Shown one piece after another: positions 40,350-52,438 of a DNA stretch of 64,000 nt. The DNA is from Colius striatus. Lineage: Eukaryota > Chordata > Aves > Coliiformes > Coliidae. Location: assembly GCF_028858725.1 (NCBI RefSeq), contig NC_084790.1, forward strand, positions 6,268,001-6,332,000, written 5' to 3'. The position numbers and the translations under genes were made by a program. How positions within the stretch are numbered: position 1 is the first letter of the stretch; every line of letters begins with the position of its first letter. Below the pieces are notes generated by a model that saw only the letters and a list, made by a program, of their open reading frames with translations, searched no databases and was not told the DNA's origin.

Positions 40350-43300
40350 CTATGCACACAGATCCTGTGCTGTCTTGCTCTTTCCAGTACCTTTTGCACT
40401 CAGCTGCCCAAAGGACAAATTCTGGCGCTGCCTGATGTGCTGCTGAGCACTGCAGAGCGTGTATGGGAGCAGGGGGTTGTATCAGTAGCATAAAAGCTGT
40501 GCACGCAGTGTTCACGTTGAAAAGTTGTTTGCAGAGCAGGAGGGATTGGCCTGTCCGCTTCCATACTCTCTTTACATGTCTTTCTCCACATTTTTGAAAA
40601 GCATATTCAAGAGCTTGTTATCAATCCAGTAAATCTGCAGGTGTTTGCTTTCAGGGTGTGAACAGGCTGATGCCGAAAGGCAAAGCTTTCTTCAGTGACT
40701 GACCTGAGACAATGTCACAGAGCAGTGCTTTCCCCCCCGGAACAGCCAGCTAGCTCACTGTCAGGTCAGCCCAAGTCATTTTGCCAAACATGCAAACACA
40801 GTGAAACAGTGAAATGTCTGCCTTCCCTGCAGGCCTTTGGCCTCACATACTGATGGTGATGACAGTGACATGGGGATGTGGGTCTGCGGGTCTGAGGGAG
40901 CCTTTCAAGACACGGTTTATACTCATCATCCTCATCCTGATCTCATTGCCCTGCTGTCAGCTGCTGAGAGCTCTCCAAAATGAAGGCTGGCTCCTTGGTC
41001 TCTCTATTCCATTTTACAGGGCACAGTGCTTACTCTCCTGACACTCGAACCATCTTTGGTATGAGTCTCTGTGTTATCACAGCCTGAGGAGATACAGCTG
41101 TAGGCTCTCCTTAGAGTGGAGGTTATTTTTACCTCTCCTCAGAGTTCCCTGGACTTCAAGTAATGCATCCAAACTATAAAAGGACAGAGTGTTTACTATT
41201 GTCTTGGGACACCTCGATTATAGAGACTCCTCGAGTCCTGAAATGCAGGACTGCATGTGAGGTCATTCACTGGTTTCCAGAGATGCTTTTTATAAATGCC
41301 TGTGGGACTAAAACTGTTTGCTTCTTGGGTTCCTCAGCTTTCCCAGAAGAGGAGAAAGGGCATGAAGGCACATATAGGGATATATACGCATATACCACAT
41401 ATAGCGTATATATACCAGTTATAGAGCTATTTACTGCACCTGTTCAAGTGCATTGTTCTGACCTGCTTTGGTACAAATCAGCTCTGCTTCATCCTAATAA
41501 GATAGAACAGGCCCTCAAATTAAAGTGTGGCTGGCTGTAAGCCTGAGGGTGCTTCAAAGGCTGGGTTTCACAGCACCCAAGATTTTCTCTAGTTCTCTCT
41601 GTCATTTTCCACTGGTCTCTTTCTGCCTGTCTCTTTGCAGGAGTCTCTTTGGTTTGAATTTACAGTGTCAAGCTCGTCTGCACAGGAGCTGACAGTTGGA
41701 GGGTCAACTACAAAGCACGTACTCTGCATTTAGCAGCAAGAGTGCAGTTGCTTAGCTTGCCAGGGCAGGAATATCACAGCCAGCAGAGCCCTCGGGCTCT
41801 GCTGTCCACTTCCTCTGTAAGTTCGGGCAGGTCCCTGCCTTTCCTCCACTCACTTCCTCTTTGCAACAGCATGTTCCTCTGCAGGAGTCAATGCCACAGT
41901 GGCTGCAAGGACAAACATGAGCCCGGAGCAAGTGTGCAGCAAGCAGCATCCTTTCTGACTCTGTCACCATGGTCCTTTAACAGGTTTAAACATAGACAAT
42001 ACATTAAAGACACAGGATGCCCAGATTCTCCCTAATGGAAGCTGTAGAAATACCACAGACAGAAGCTAAAATCTAATCTTACATCTATAAATGGCTTATG
42101 TTGCTTTTTATGAGCATTTGAATCAAGCAGTGGGAATTGAAAGCAGCTGTTATTCACTCATTCCACAGAAATGAGCAAGTGGCAGCTGAAGTCAACCACA
42201 TCAGAGCAAAACACCTTCAATTTCCAGTCAAAGTCACAGAGTGAAGACGTTGCAATAAGGATCACATCATAGTGTTTTCTGCTCCCAGGTGTTCTGCTGA
42301 TGGGAGGGCTGAGTTATCTGTCATGAATTATTCACCACTTCTAATAATGCTCTGATGATTTTATTTTTGCAGGTAGGAAGCAGGAGAGAGCCACCAGCTT
42401 GTATTGTACACTGCCCCTGGACAGCTTCTGGCTGCGAACACGCTGCCTGTCTGGAGAGGAACTCAGTCCTGGCTGGGCTCCATCCCAGGTACAACGCTAC
42501 CCATACTCCAGGGATCCACCATCCCATGCCACGAGGGTGGAGAGGGAACCTGCCCCAGAAATACCTGTCACTTCCCCATTCTCCTTCTCTCTTCTGTATT
42601 CATCAGGATTCCACTTCTTGGAAAATAACCTTCAAAACTAGGCTTTTAGACCTATCAATGGCATTTAAAAAAAGAATGTTTTTAATGTTATCTTGATTGT
42701 CTTGAGTTTTTTTGTAGTTTTCTGCCTGGGACAGGCAGCACGTTGATGAAGGAGAGGTGCCTGCTGCCCTCTCCCATGACAGTGACAGTGCCCAACGAGT
42801 CCCTCTTTTTTCCACACTGAAGTTCAGCGTGGACCTGGGAGGAATGCTAATGTGTCAGCAAGCTGTAGGGTGGATGGACTACAAGTCTAAAAAAGGTGTG
42901 GATTTAGGGAAGAGAGGAAGTGAAGTACCTTCCAAGAACAGGGAGTCTGATGCAACCTGTCCCTCCTGCTCACCTTAGTCCAGGCCTACCTCCCTCCATC
43001 AGCAAGATGTGGCCAGATTGCAGCCAAACACCTGGTGCAACACTGAGGATGGGGCAATGAACAAAGCCCCTCACCCCCAAATCTGAACTCCCTTGCATCT
43101 AGCAGTCACAAAACCTATCTTTTTCCATTCTCTATGGGAACATCCTGCTATCTCTGATAGCTGGTGAAGATGGAGAGGTCTCTTCCATCTACAGCTTCAA
43201 GAAGCAGCCCAAAACCAAAGCAGAGATACCATTTAAGGGAGAAAAGAATGGGACATAGTGAGCCAAATGTCACAGAAAGAACCTGAAAAGAACAACTTTC

Positions 43301-44594
43301 AGTTTAAATCCAAGTTGCTGATGTCTCTGAATACTGGGGCTTAGGAACACACATGTGAAGGACAACTCTTCATGGCAGCTCATGCAAAACATCTCTGCAG
43401 ATGCATGACACCCAGGGAGGAAAGGAAAGGGATGGAGGAATTTCACTGTTGGTGATGTTCAGGAGGGTTCAAACATTTCTGAGAGCCTGGCAGACAAGCA
43501 TGAGAGGGCTTAATGCAACGAATCTTTGAGGCGAGAGTGCCCCTTTTCAGATGAACATAAAAACATCAATAGCTGTCATTCCACACCATTAAAAGAAGTG
43601 TTATATATAAATAGTTTTGTGCAGAATTAAATCTCCTTGGCAGCGCTTGCCACCTAATCACCTGTATTGCTCAGCTGATGAACAGAAAAATTGATTAAAA
43701 ACAAGATGAAAAGGATGGTGAACATTCAAAGTTCAGACTTCTGTCTGTTTTAACCTCCTGATGTTTAAGGAGATTGAGGGGACTGGGGGGCTAGAGAGGT
43801 TTTTAAATGTGGAATGTCTGCATTGAGCAGTATCTGAAGGTTGGTTTGTTGGGTTGAGTTTTTTTTTGGCCTGCTGCCTTTCACATAGCTGAGAGGAAAA
43901 ATTTTTAAGAAGAGTGAGTGCGGTAACCAAACCATAAGAAACTGTCAGGGGAGGCTGGGGCCAGCTTGGTATTTAGAGGAACTTGGAAGAACATAGAAAA
44001 TCAACAAATATCCATGGTACATTTTCCATATTTTTTGCAATGTTAATGGTAGTGTTGATATTCCTTTGCTCAGAAATTTCCTCAATGAGTACTTGGTATT
44101 TTCTTATCTTTGAATAATTCACTGATGCAGGCTTTTAAAGATTTATTTCCACTGGCTGCTGCTTGATGACCACCTTAGCTCCTGGTGGGTTAGAAAATGT
44201 ACTGACATAATCCACACCAACCTCATTTCTTTTAAGCAGAGAACTGACACAATTAACCAGACTGCAACTGATGCTGTCCCAATACATTTTAAGTGGCACA
44301 AGTTATGAACGAGGTTTGTCATCATGAACACAGCTTTTTGTGCTTTCAGAGCAGGGATTGTTCCTGTGGCATTAGTTCACCACAGGGTTGCTTGTGGGGT
44401 TTGGATTTTGGTTCCTCTGCCCCTGGCTGTTGTATGCAGGATTTCCAGTTTTGGAGTAAGCAGCAGGAGACCTCGATAAACTCACATGAAGTTTCTTCTG
44501 TCAGCCAGACACAATGTGCTTGCTGAGGAGGAAATAAATGAGAGCACAAGATGTCAAAGCATGCTGTGAGCTGCGGTGAGGTGGGCAGAGAGGC

Positions 44595-44614
44595 GGGGGG
44601 GGGGGGGGGGGGGG
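44595..44614. repeat. Poly-G homopolymer, 20 bp
   Basis: Twenty consecutive G residues. The run is G-quadruplex prone and its exact length is unreliable in most sequencing data. Confidence 0.9.
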
Positions 44615-45109
44615 TGTGTACCCCCAGCCCAGGACACACCAAAAGGGGATGAGCTCAGCTAGGACTGAGATTTCTCCTTCCATTCCCACCCTTTGCATGC
44701 CTTCTCAAACTCAGTTAGAGTGATACCAAACCACTCCTGGAGACGAGCCAGTACTGCTATCTGAAGCCAAGAGAAATGGATACCTTCTTTTCCTCAAAGG
44801 TCTCCAATTTTAGGGGTTTCCAGATTTAACCACCCCCTATGCCAGATTTTCACCCTCTTGAAGCCATTAGCAACGTGGGTGGTCTCCAAATGTTCACATT
44901 AGCCTCTTGCTGTGAAACATGCTGGATTTGTTGATTTTTGATAGCTTACCACAAAACACTGCCAAACCTGGGGATAAACCAGTTCTGAAACCCTTAGAAA
45001 CATCCCACCTTTCACCATTTTTACAAGAAATCATGGGCAAAACTGCCCTGTTCTCACCTCAGCTGACATGTCACACAGCTCTCCTCAGAGTGGCTTGAGA
45101 GGGCAATCA

Positions 45110-46100
45110 TGGTGGTTTAACCCTGGCTGGGTGCCAGGTGCCCACCAAAGTTGTTCTATCACTCACCTTCCTCAGATGGACAGAAGAGAGAGAGAATGTA
45201 ATGAAAAGCTCATGAGCTGAGATAAGGACAGGGAGATCACTCATCACAGGCGAAACAGACTCAGTTTGAGGAGAATTGTTTGCTTTATTAACAATCAAAA
45301 CAAAGTAGAAAAATAAGAAATGAAACACTGAATCTTAAAACACCTCCCTTCACCCCTCGCCTCTTCCTGAGTCTCTATCTCCTCCCTACAGGGAAAAGGA
45401 GTTACGGGCAGTTCATCACAGATGGTCTCTGCTGCTGCTTCCTCTCGGGGAGGTCTCCTCACACTTCCCCCTGCTACAGTGTGGGGTCCCTCCCATGAGA
45501 GCTAGTCCTACTTGAACTTCTCCAACCTGAATCTTTCTCATGGGCTACAGTTCTTCACAAAGTGACCCAGCATGGTCCTCATCTATGGGGGAGACAGTCC
45601 TTCAGAAACAAACTTTTCCAGTGTGGGTCCCCCATGAGGTCACAAGTCCTGACAGCAAACATGGTCCAGTGTGGGCTCCTCTCTCCATGGGTTCCTGGGT
45701 CCTGCCAGGTACTTGCTCCATCATGGGCTTCCCACAGGATCACAGCCTCCTTCAGGCATCCACCTGCTCTGGTGTGGGGTCCTCCATGGGCTGTGGGTGG
45801 ATCTTTACTCCACCATGGATGTCCACAGGCTGCAGGAGGACAGCTCCCCCACCATGGGCTGCACTACAAGCCAGAGAGGAAATCCCTGTCCTGGCATCTA
45901 GAGTACCTTCTCCCCTCTTTCATTGACCTGGGTGTTTGGAGATGTTATAGTCACATTCTCACATCCCCTCTTCTGCTGCAGTTAATCACCCGTGCAGTAA
46001 CTCCTCCCCTTTCTCAAATATGTTAACCATAGAGATGTTACTGCCATTGCTAAGTGGCTCAGCCTTGGTCAGCAGCAGGTCCATCTTAAAGACAGCTGTC
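45110..46100 (-). mobile_element. Long LTR of ERVL-like type, diverged copy
   Basis: About 1 kb similar to the better-preserved LTR at 59677-60795. It begins TGGTGGTTTAACC and shares the blocks CAGTTCATCACAGATGG, GGAGGTCTCCTCACAC and CACAGCCTCCTTCAGGCATC. Several imperfect internal repeats of about 50-60 bp ('...catgggct...tcctgacag...') make up its centre. In minus sense it ends ...GGGTTAAACCACCA, like avian ERVL-type LTRs. The right boundary is unclear because similarity fades near 46100. No target duplication was found. Confidence 0.65.
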
Positions 46101-47974
46101 ACAGGCCTGCACCTTCTCACATTAACTGTTACATGGATTGCTAACTCCTTGAAGAACAAGGTCACTACAGTAACCTCTCCTTGTGCCACCCAGCATTCAG
46201 CTCTGCTCTGAATCTGCAGTTTGATACAGTGCGGGCATGACATGGTTGGGCTGCTGAGACTGTGGCTGGTGGGAGTTTACCACAGGGCTCTAGTCCAGCA
46301 CTAAGGCAGAAACACAGGCAGATAAGACGAGGCGTTTTCCAGATAGATATTGGAATTGTGTTCTACCCACATTGGGGCTGTTGGAGGGGTGAGGTGGCAC
46401 ATCAGGGCAGTGTGAGTCCTCCCAAGAAGGGGAGCTTGATGAACCAGGTAGGGTCTGAGTGAGGACGGCCAGGGGAGCATTCATGAAGCAGCTCAGGGCC
46501 AGCAAGAGATGTAGGGTGATGCTGGGGGAACTGAAGAGTATGCAGCAGGGGGAGGGGGAGAACTGAGGAAGCACTGCAACTGAACCGATGGTCTTGGCAA
46601 TCCCGGGACCGTGTTCTGGTCTCCATGAGGCTTCCGGCTCTCTTGGGGGTGGGGAGGGAGAAAGAGAAGAAATGTAGATGGCATAATTGTCCAAAAAGCA
46701 GATTCATGCCCGGTGTGCAGGACTCCAATCTACACAGTCGAGAGAGTGCTGTATGTCATGTCTGTGCAGAGACGGGTGCTGGGGAGCAGCGCCACAAAGC
46801 AGCACACCCAACAGTACACCGCATGCTGTATTTGTACACTATCTGATACAACACATCTGGTTATTCTGCTTGGTGAGACCTCTCCCTGGTATGTATACCG
46901 AGTAAACCATCACCCATCCTCTGACACCTGGCAGGGTAGGGGGTTCCTTATCAGTCTCTGAGCCTTCTTCAAGAACAGAGTCATTAACAAGACATAAAGT
47001 GACCAGGCCCATCTCAACAAGCTGCTGCTGCTGAGTTGAGTACAGTTATTACCAAGTCATGCATATAAAGTGACTGGGCCCATCCCATCTACCTGTGTTG
47101 ATGGTGTCCCCCCCTTAGGCAGAGAAACTTATTACTATTCCAGGGCATCCTTTATGAGGACAGTGTATCTGTCCTGAATCCATATATGTTTATTTTGATC
47201 AGCACCATCTTAATATTAGTTCTGACTGTTGTCCTAAATGCAGACACACACACTCAGGAGAGACACTGCTGATTTGTTTCAGGTTTGCACAAGTCTGGCT
47301 GCTCTGTGGTAATTCCACAAATCCAGCACACCTGACACAAGCTTCTGCACTGGATTTACACACAAAAGTTACAAGGTCATACAATCCCATTAACGATGGT
47401 TGCTTAGTAATTTGCATACAGTTATAGTATTGCTGTGTCACTCTAAATGACTACTACACATGCTCTAAGAGGGTCTTTGATGGTTTCTTGAGGTCCTTCA
47501 TGAGTTGGTGGTCACCATCTCCCACTGTCAGAATTACCTTCTGATGAGTTTCCTCATCATTTGGCAGACATGGGTGGTTCATCGCAGCTCTTGGCTATAC
47601 TTACCAGGTTTCTGCTTTGACATGCATACACAACATTGATTTTTTTTTTGCCAGCTTAATCATTGTACTTACGGTGTTCCTAACAATGGTGTCCTTGTTC
47701 TTCTGACATTTTGACATAACTACAAAGCATCTATGCTTCTGGACCTAGTACATACTATTTTAATCTGTCTCCTATGATCTTTTATCCATTTATAGCACTG
47801 TCAAAGAGACTTGCTTCCAACACTGGATACGAGGGGTACAATGGTGGTTTGAATGGCATGCCAGGAGAGGTTGTGCTCCAGCACAGGACATCTGAGTGGT
47901 TACTTGGGTTAGCCAAAGGGGGGACAAGCCACCAGCATGGCGAGGCAGTACTGGATGTTTCCAGCAGCACTCCT
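46101..47974. other. Intergenic region, no gene recognised
   Basis: No exon or known repeat is identified. A short internal duplication is visible: ATAAAGTGACCAGGCCCATC (46995) and ATAAAGTGACTGGGCCCATC (47066), about 70 bp apart. It may be an eroded mobile element. Confidence 0.4.
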
Positions 47975-48575
47975 AGAATCGTAGAATGGTAGGGGTTGGG
48001 AGGGATCACTCGAGATCATCCAGCCCAATCCCCTGCTAAAGCAAGTTCCTCTACATCAGAGGACATATGAACATGTCCAGACAGGCTTGGAAACCTCCAG
48101 AGAAGCACACTCCACAAACTCTCTGGGTAGCCATTTCCAATGCCCCTTCATCCTTACAGGAAAGGAGTTTTTCCTTGTGTTTAAGTGTAACTTTTTGTGT
48201 TACAGCTTGTGTCCATTACTTACAAGTGTTAATGAGGCCTTCCCTCAGTCTTTTCTTCTTTAAGCTAAACAATCCCAAGTCCTGTAGTCTTTCCTTCTCA
48301 GAGGGATGTTCCAGCCCCTTTAACATCTGTGCTGTCCTCTCTCCAGCAGTTCCCTGTCCCTCTTGAGCTAGGGAGCCCAGAACTGGACACAGAACTCTAG
48401 ATGAGGCCTCACCAAGACAGGATAGAAGGGGAGAAGAACATTCCTCAACCTGCTGCCCACACGCTTCTTAATACCCCCCAGGATGCCATTGGCCTTCTTG
48501 CCCATGAAGACCCACTAGCTGGTTCATGGTTAGTTTGCTGCCCACCAGCACACCCAGGTCTCTCTCTGCAGAGCT
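47975..48575 (-). mobile_element. CR1 LINE, 3' part (left of a nested LTR)
   Basis: About 600 bp in minus sense from the inverted CR1 tail (AGAATCGTAGAATGGTAGGG) to CTCTCTGCAGAGCT. It continues after a 499-bp insertion at 49079-49163. The order and spacing match the uninterrupted CR1 at 57077-58431. Confidence 0.92.
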
Positions 48576-49074
48576 TGTGAGAAATGCTGATGTTGTTTTT
48601 GCAGAATTAGAAGAGAAATGAAGACAAAGAATAGTGTTTTTTTCCTGTTATCCGTTTCTGTATAGTATTATCAGCGAACTGACCTTGTCTGTTTCTGTGT
48701 AGCGTAAATCAGTGAATTAGCCTTGGGACTGTTATCTGTTTCTGTGTAGCAAGTAACATTGGTTTGTTTGAAGTGTTAATTAGAGTTTAAATCTTAGGAC
48801 TTTGGGGGGAATCCACGATAGGAGCCAAAACCCAGACATCCTCTGGGGAGGACTTTTAGGCGCCTCGAGAAGTTGTAAATCTTGGAGTACCTAATTAATG
48901 GGGAAACAAGGGAGGGACCCTGCGGCCAGGATAGGCAATAAAAAGCCAAATATTGCACCTGTCAGGTGTGCCTGCTAGCTAGGACACCTGCTCTTGCAAG
49001 AACGCTTAGTAAAAGTGTTTCACTGCAGAGTCTGACCTGAGTCTTTCCCGAGAAGGCTTGTTTCGTTTCTCACA
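48576..49074 (+). mobile_element. Solo retroviral LTR nested inside a CR1
   Basis: A 499-bp element with inverted termini TGTGAGAAA ... TTTCTCACA, bounded by a perfect 4-bp target duplication AGCT (48572-48575 and 49075-49078). Removing it restores continuous CR1 sequence. In plus sense there is an AATAAAA at about 48937 and a GT-rich U5-like end. The U3 part has three imperfect copies of a TCTGTTTCTGTGTAG motif (about 48651, 48688 and 48735), the sort of tandem element seen in retroviral enhancers. There is no coding sequence, so this is a solo LTR left by recombination. Confidence 0.85.
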
Positions 49075-49078
49075 AGCT

Positions 49079-49163
49079 GCTCTCCAGCAGGTCAATCCCC
49101 AGCCTGTCCTGGTGCATGGGGTTGTTCCTGCCTCGGTGCAGGACTCCTTGCCCTTGTTGAAGC
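49079..49163 (-). mobile_element. CR1 LINE, 5' part (right of the nested LTR)
   Basis: About 85 bp from GCTCTCCAGCAGGTCAATCC to CCCTTGTTGAA. It matches the CR1 body at about 57761-57847 and completes the CR1 interrupted by the LTR at 48576. The CR1 is 5'-truncated here, against the CpG-rich island that follows. Confidence 0.88.
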
Positions 49164-49415
49164 TCACCGGGTCCCTCCCTGCGCCACTCTCCCCGCCACC
49201 AGCACCGGTGGATGCGGTGCCAGAGAGCTGGCTTCCTGCCGCCATTGCGGGACGGCCAGCGTGCCGGTCGGCCATGTTTGTGCCGCGATGCATGATGGGA
49301 AGTGTAGTTCCCAGCGCGGGCGGTCCGGGGCCATTTTGCCCGCTGGGAGCCTCCAGCCCATGGGAAATGCCCGGCAGCGCACCAGAACCCGCGCTCTGCG
49401 GCAGTCTCAAAAAGC
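49164..49415 (-). promoter_or_regulatory. Orphan CpG-rich promoter-like island
   Basis: About 250 bp of CpG-rich DNA isolated in repeat-rich surroundings. It carries a near-consensus ZNF143/Staf-type promoter element: ACTACACTTCCCATCATGC on the minus strand at 49290-49308. At least three YY1-type sites are present: GCCGCCATTGC at 49238-49248, GGCCATG at 49270-49276 and GGCCATTTTG at 49329-49338. This combination is typical of TATA-less housekeeping promoters. No known gene starts here. Confidence 0.5.
49168..49275 (-). other. Candidate first exon (36 codons) with splice donor, unidentified
   Basis: Reading leftward, an ATG at 49275-49273 inside a YY1-like AACATGGCC context opens a frame with a second in-frame ATG at 49245. 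The frame stays open to CCG followed by a consensus donor GTGAGC at 49167-49162. The product would be a 36-residue, A/G-rich N-terminus (MADRHAGRPA, then MAAGSQLSG...), which I do not recognise. I found no acceptor or second exon to the left, where a CR1 and LTR follow at once. It could be the first exon of a noncoding RNA, of a gene continuing to the left, or a dead promoter. Confidence 0.25.
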
Positions 49416-50470
49416 ACAGGAAAACACTGGTGGAAAAAGGCCCTCGAGCTTTCTACTGCTCCTGCTGATACCAGATTCCAATACTTCCAGGTATTCCTGT
49501 GGAGACTTCTCTTCATAGAGCCCCATAGACCCTCTCTCCCCGCGTTTAATACTGTACCTCATGTAAGCATGATTCGGGCTTTTTGTTGAGTGATGAGTAG
49601 TGAGAATTGTGAGCAAAACGTTGAAAGTATTCAAAAGGGCCAGAACCTGCTTATCTGTTGTGCAGATACCTGAGAGATGTCTCAAGAGAGAGAGCCTTAA
49701 AGGCACCTTAATGCTGCAAAACAGGTATGTTTTGGCTTATAGAACATAAACTGAGAGGAAAAACAGCTTCAAAACAACTTCAGCAAGGCCACAGTGCCCA
49801 AAGTGAGATCATTGCTTCATTTACTGGGAAATTAATATTACAGCTGACACCTCTAAAATGACAGTGAGCTAAAAGGAGTTCATGCTAAACATATATGAGG
49901 ATGTTCCTCGACTTTCCACCCCAGTCATGCTAAACATCACCTTGTTTGGTGTGCATGACAGGTAGGCAGGTAGTTGGTGCTCGTTTTCTGTACACAAAGA
50001 GTGTTCTTTCATTTCTTGGTGAGCATGTGTTAGGAGGAGCCATCTCCCATGTACCTTATGCCTTGTACATGTACCTCCTTCCCAGCCTGTGATAGCTCCG
50101 CAGCTATCAGTCCCTTAGGTTACAGAAACTGTCCTCAGACATCCATAAAATTTGCATAAACATGAATAAATTGTCCACCAAACAGCTGCCATGGTCATAT
50201 GGTCCATGACTCGGGCCCTGGCTACTGAAGTGGTTGCTCAGGACAAGACAGACAGCACAGGCCACTGAAGCCAGCTCAGGCAGGGCCACAGCCTCCTGCC
50301 CAGCTCCTCCTCCACCAGTTGGCGTGGCTCCTGCTTTCGTGCTTCCTAACACAGAAGAACGTGTGGGTTGTGACACTTTCAAGGCACATCTACTACTGTG
50401 TCCATACCGTCCATGGCCATGGAGTTTAATGTCACAGTAAACTCCTGCTTCAGCCTCTTCTCCAGGGACA
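49416..50470. other. Intergenic region, no gene recognised
   Basis: Unique-looking sequence with no recognised exon, RNA gene or repeat. Confidence 0.4.
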
Positions 50471-50990
50471 GCAGCCCTTCAGGGTGATTCTGATGGGGGG
50501 GATCTGCATGAGGGCCCATGGTGAGCACAGGAGACGGTGGGAGGTGAACCAGGACAGAGGAAGGGAGACAGAAGGGAAAAGGGGACAGATGGGAGGGGGG
50601 AGAATAACAGGGAGAGGAGCAGAGGCAGGGACAGGGCGAAGGACACAGCAGCACTGAGGGGCAGGATAGTGACAGAGGAGGAAAAGAAGAAGAAAGGATG
50701 AAGTAAGAAAGGGGAAGAGAGAATTATTGAGAGGAAAAAATGAGGCAGAGAGGAGGAACAGAGAAAAGTGATGGGATGGGGAGACAGAGAATGAAGAAGA
50801 CTGGAAGTGTGACAGAGAGATGGGTGTGGGTGTGTGTGTTAAAGAACAGGGAAAGATGGGATGGGAAGGAGGACAGAGAGGAGAGAATGACAGAGTTGTG
50901 GGGATGAATAGTGTGAGGAAGGAGGATTGTGGAGCCAGAGAGGAAGAGGGTGACAGGGAGGAGAAAAAAAACAGAACAAACCCCAGAAAT
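50471..50990. repeat. Purine-rich (G/A) low-complexity tract
   Basis: About 500 bp in which the plus strand is overwhelmingly G and A (runs of gagag, ggagg, gaaga), with few pyrimidine interruptions and a short (GT)n near 50824-50840. The leucine/phenylalanine-rich open frames on the opposite strand are by-products of this composition. Confidence 0.75.
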
Positions 50991-51350
50991 AATAATTAAT
51001 AAAAAATAAACCCAAGTAAAAGAAAATGAAACATCCAAACACTACCCTAGGAAGTAAAAAAAACAGGGAAAAAAAGTTAAAAACCCCTAGAAATAAACTC
51101 CCAAGAAATAAAAATTTTAAAGTCATTTAAAAAAAAAAATCACAGAAAGCAAAAAAAAAACCCCATAAATTAAATCAGTCTCTAGAGAAAAAACACCCCA
51201 AAAAGTCCCAAAGTACACCACTCTGAGAGACAAAATAATGCCAGTGGATAAAACAGCCCAATAATGTAAAATAAATCAATAAATAAACAGATGAAGCCAA
51301 GAAAACCAATCTAAAAACTCACAATAATGAAAAAAAACCCCATGAAATCA
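50991..51350. repeat. A-rich low-complexity tract
   Basis: About 360 bp dominated by A runs alternating with short C runs ('aaaaccccataaa'-like) on the plus strand, continuing directly from the purine-rich tract. No gene is seen. Confidence 0.7.
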
Positions 51351-52290
51351 AAACACCCCCCGTCATGAATGGACAACTTAGATTGCTTAAAGAACCACCA
51401 AGAAAGGTACTGGCAAAAGTGACTCTGTTGAAATATGATGCTGTAAACCTATGACAAAACAAAGTTTGATGGGGAAGTTTGTTACTGTACTGCACTGTCA
51501 CTTGAACACTGCCCCAAAACTGCCAAGGCAGAGTCAAAGCTGCCAAGAGAAGAATCAAAGTTACCAGGCAAGACCAAAGACATGAATTGCAGTCACCATA
51601 ACACAAAGTTGGGCGCCACCTGCACCGCTGCATCACTCTGCTCCTTTGTGGGCCTGTTCTTGGAGAACAGACTGGAACCAGGCAAGTTCTTTTCTGACAC
51701 AGGGCTCAGGCCTTTACCTGTGCCAAACTTACTGAAAATCAAACTCCCCAAAGCCAAGGTGAGGTTGGAAAGCTGCCGCTGGCTCACAGCAGTGCTGCGG
51801 GTGTGGGGGATCTCTCCTGATGTGCACTCCAGGGCACAAGAGCGCGCTCATGGTGTACATGAGGACAGTGAATGTTCTCATGGATCTCAAGCATGTGCGT
51901 GACCTTGTGAAGCTGCCTCTGCACAGGGCACTGAATGTGGGGAGAAGTTGTTCTGAGGTGGTCATTTCGAGGTGGGCTTTGACTTGGTTTGGCCATATGT
52001 GACCACGATGTTCCGTACTGACTGGCACCCAAATTGCCCCTTAGCACAGACTTGCTTATCTCCTTTATGCAAAGTTTACAAGGGGGTCTTTCCTTCCATT
52101 CCTCGTGTACTGACTACGCAAAGGGGGTCTGTTCTCACAAAGACTCGCTTATGAGTCAAAGGGCATCTGTTCTGTTCCTTGCACCTTTGCTATCAAAACT
52201 ACTGCTAGTTTCACTAACGAGTTGAGTGCAGCTGTCACATCCTCCCCAAGAAATGAGTTTTAGAAACAAACACAAAACACATCCAGGAAA
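51351..52290. other. Intergenic region with a retroviral primer-site-like motif
   Basis: No gene is recognised. At 51608-51618 the minus strand reads TGGCGCCCAAC, preceded by GTGCAGG. This resembles an LTR end plus a tRNA-Lys-type primer-binding site, but I could not confirm an LTR on its right or gag on its left. Open frames of 60-106 codons on both strands show no family. Confidence 0.3.
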
Positions 52291-52438
52291 CCAAAATGAG
52301 CCCCGCTGATGCGCGGCCGGGTAGCGGCAGCCTGAGGGAAACGGCCCGGCCCGGCCCCGCCAACGGCGGGGGCTGTGCTCTGCCCAGCGGCTCCGGCCGG
52401 CACCCGCCATCCCGCACTGCAGCTCCGGGGACGACGGG

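Larger units (their letters stand above)
39651..45109. other. Intergenic region, no gene recognised
   Basis: About 5.5 kb upstream of CDC27 with no recognisable exon or known repeat family on either strand. It contains a (CA)n tract (40331-40349), a purine/pyrimidine-alternating AT stretch near 41385-41420 and a G homopolymer (44595-44614). Short open frames show no protein family features. Confidence 0.5.

Noticed and set aside
45540-46026. Open frames of 128-154 codons with repeated W/G/S-rich blocks
   Set aside because: They fall inside an LTR and reflect its internal 50-60 bp repeats. The same pattern recurs in the related LTR at 59869-60647.
50724-51126. Hydrophobic L/F/S-rich open frames on the minus strand that look like membrane proteins
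   Set aside because: They are the complement of purine-rich and A-rich low-complexity DNA. They have no conserved motif.
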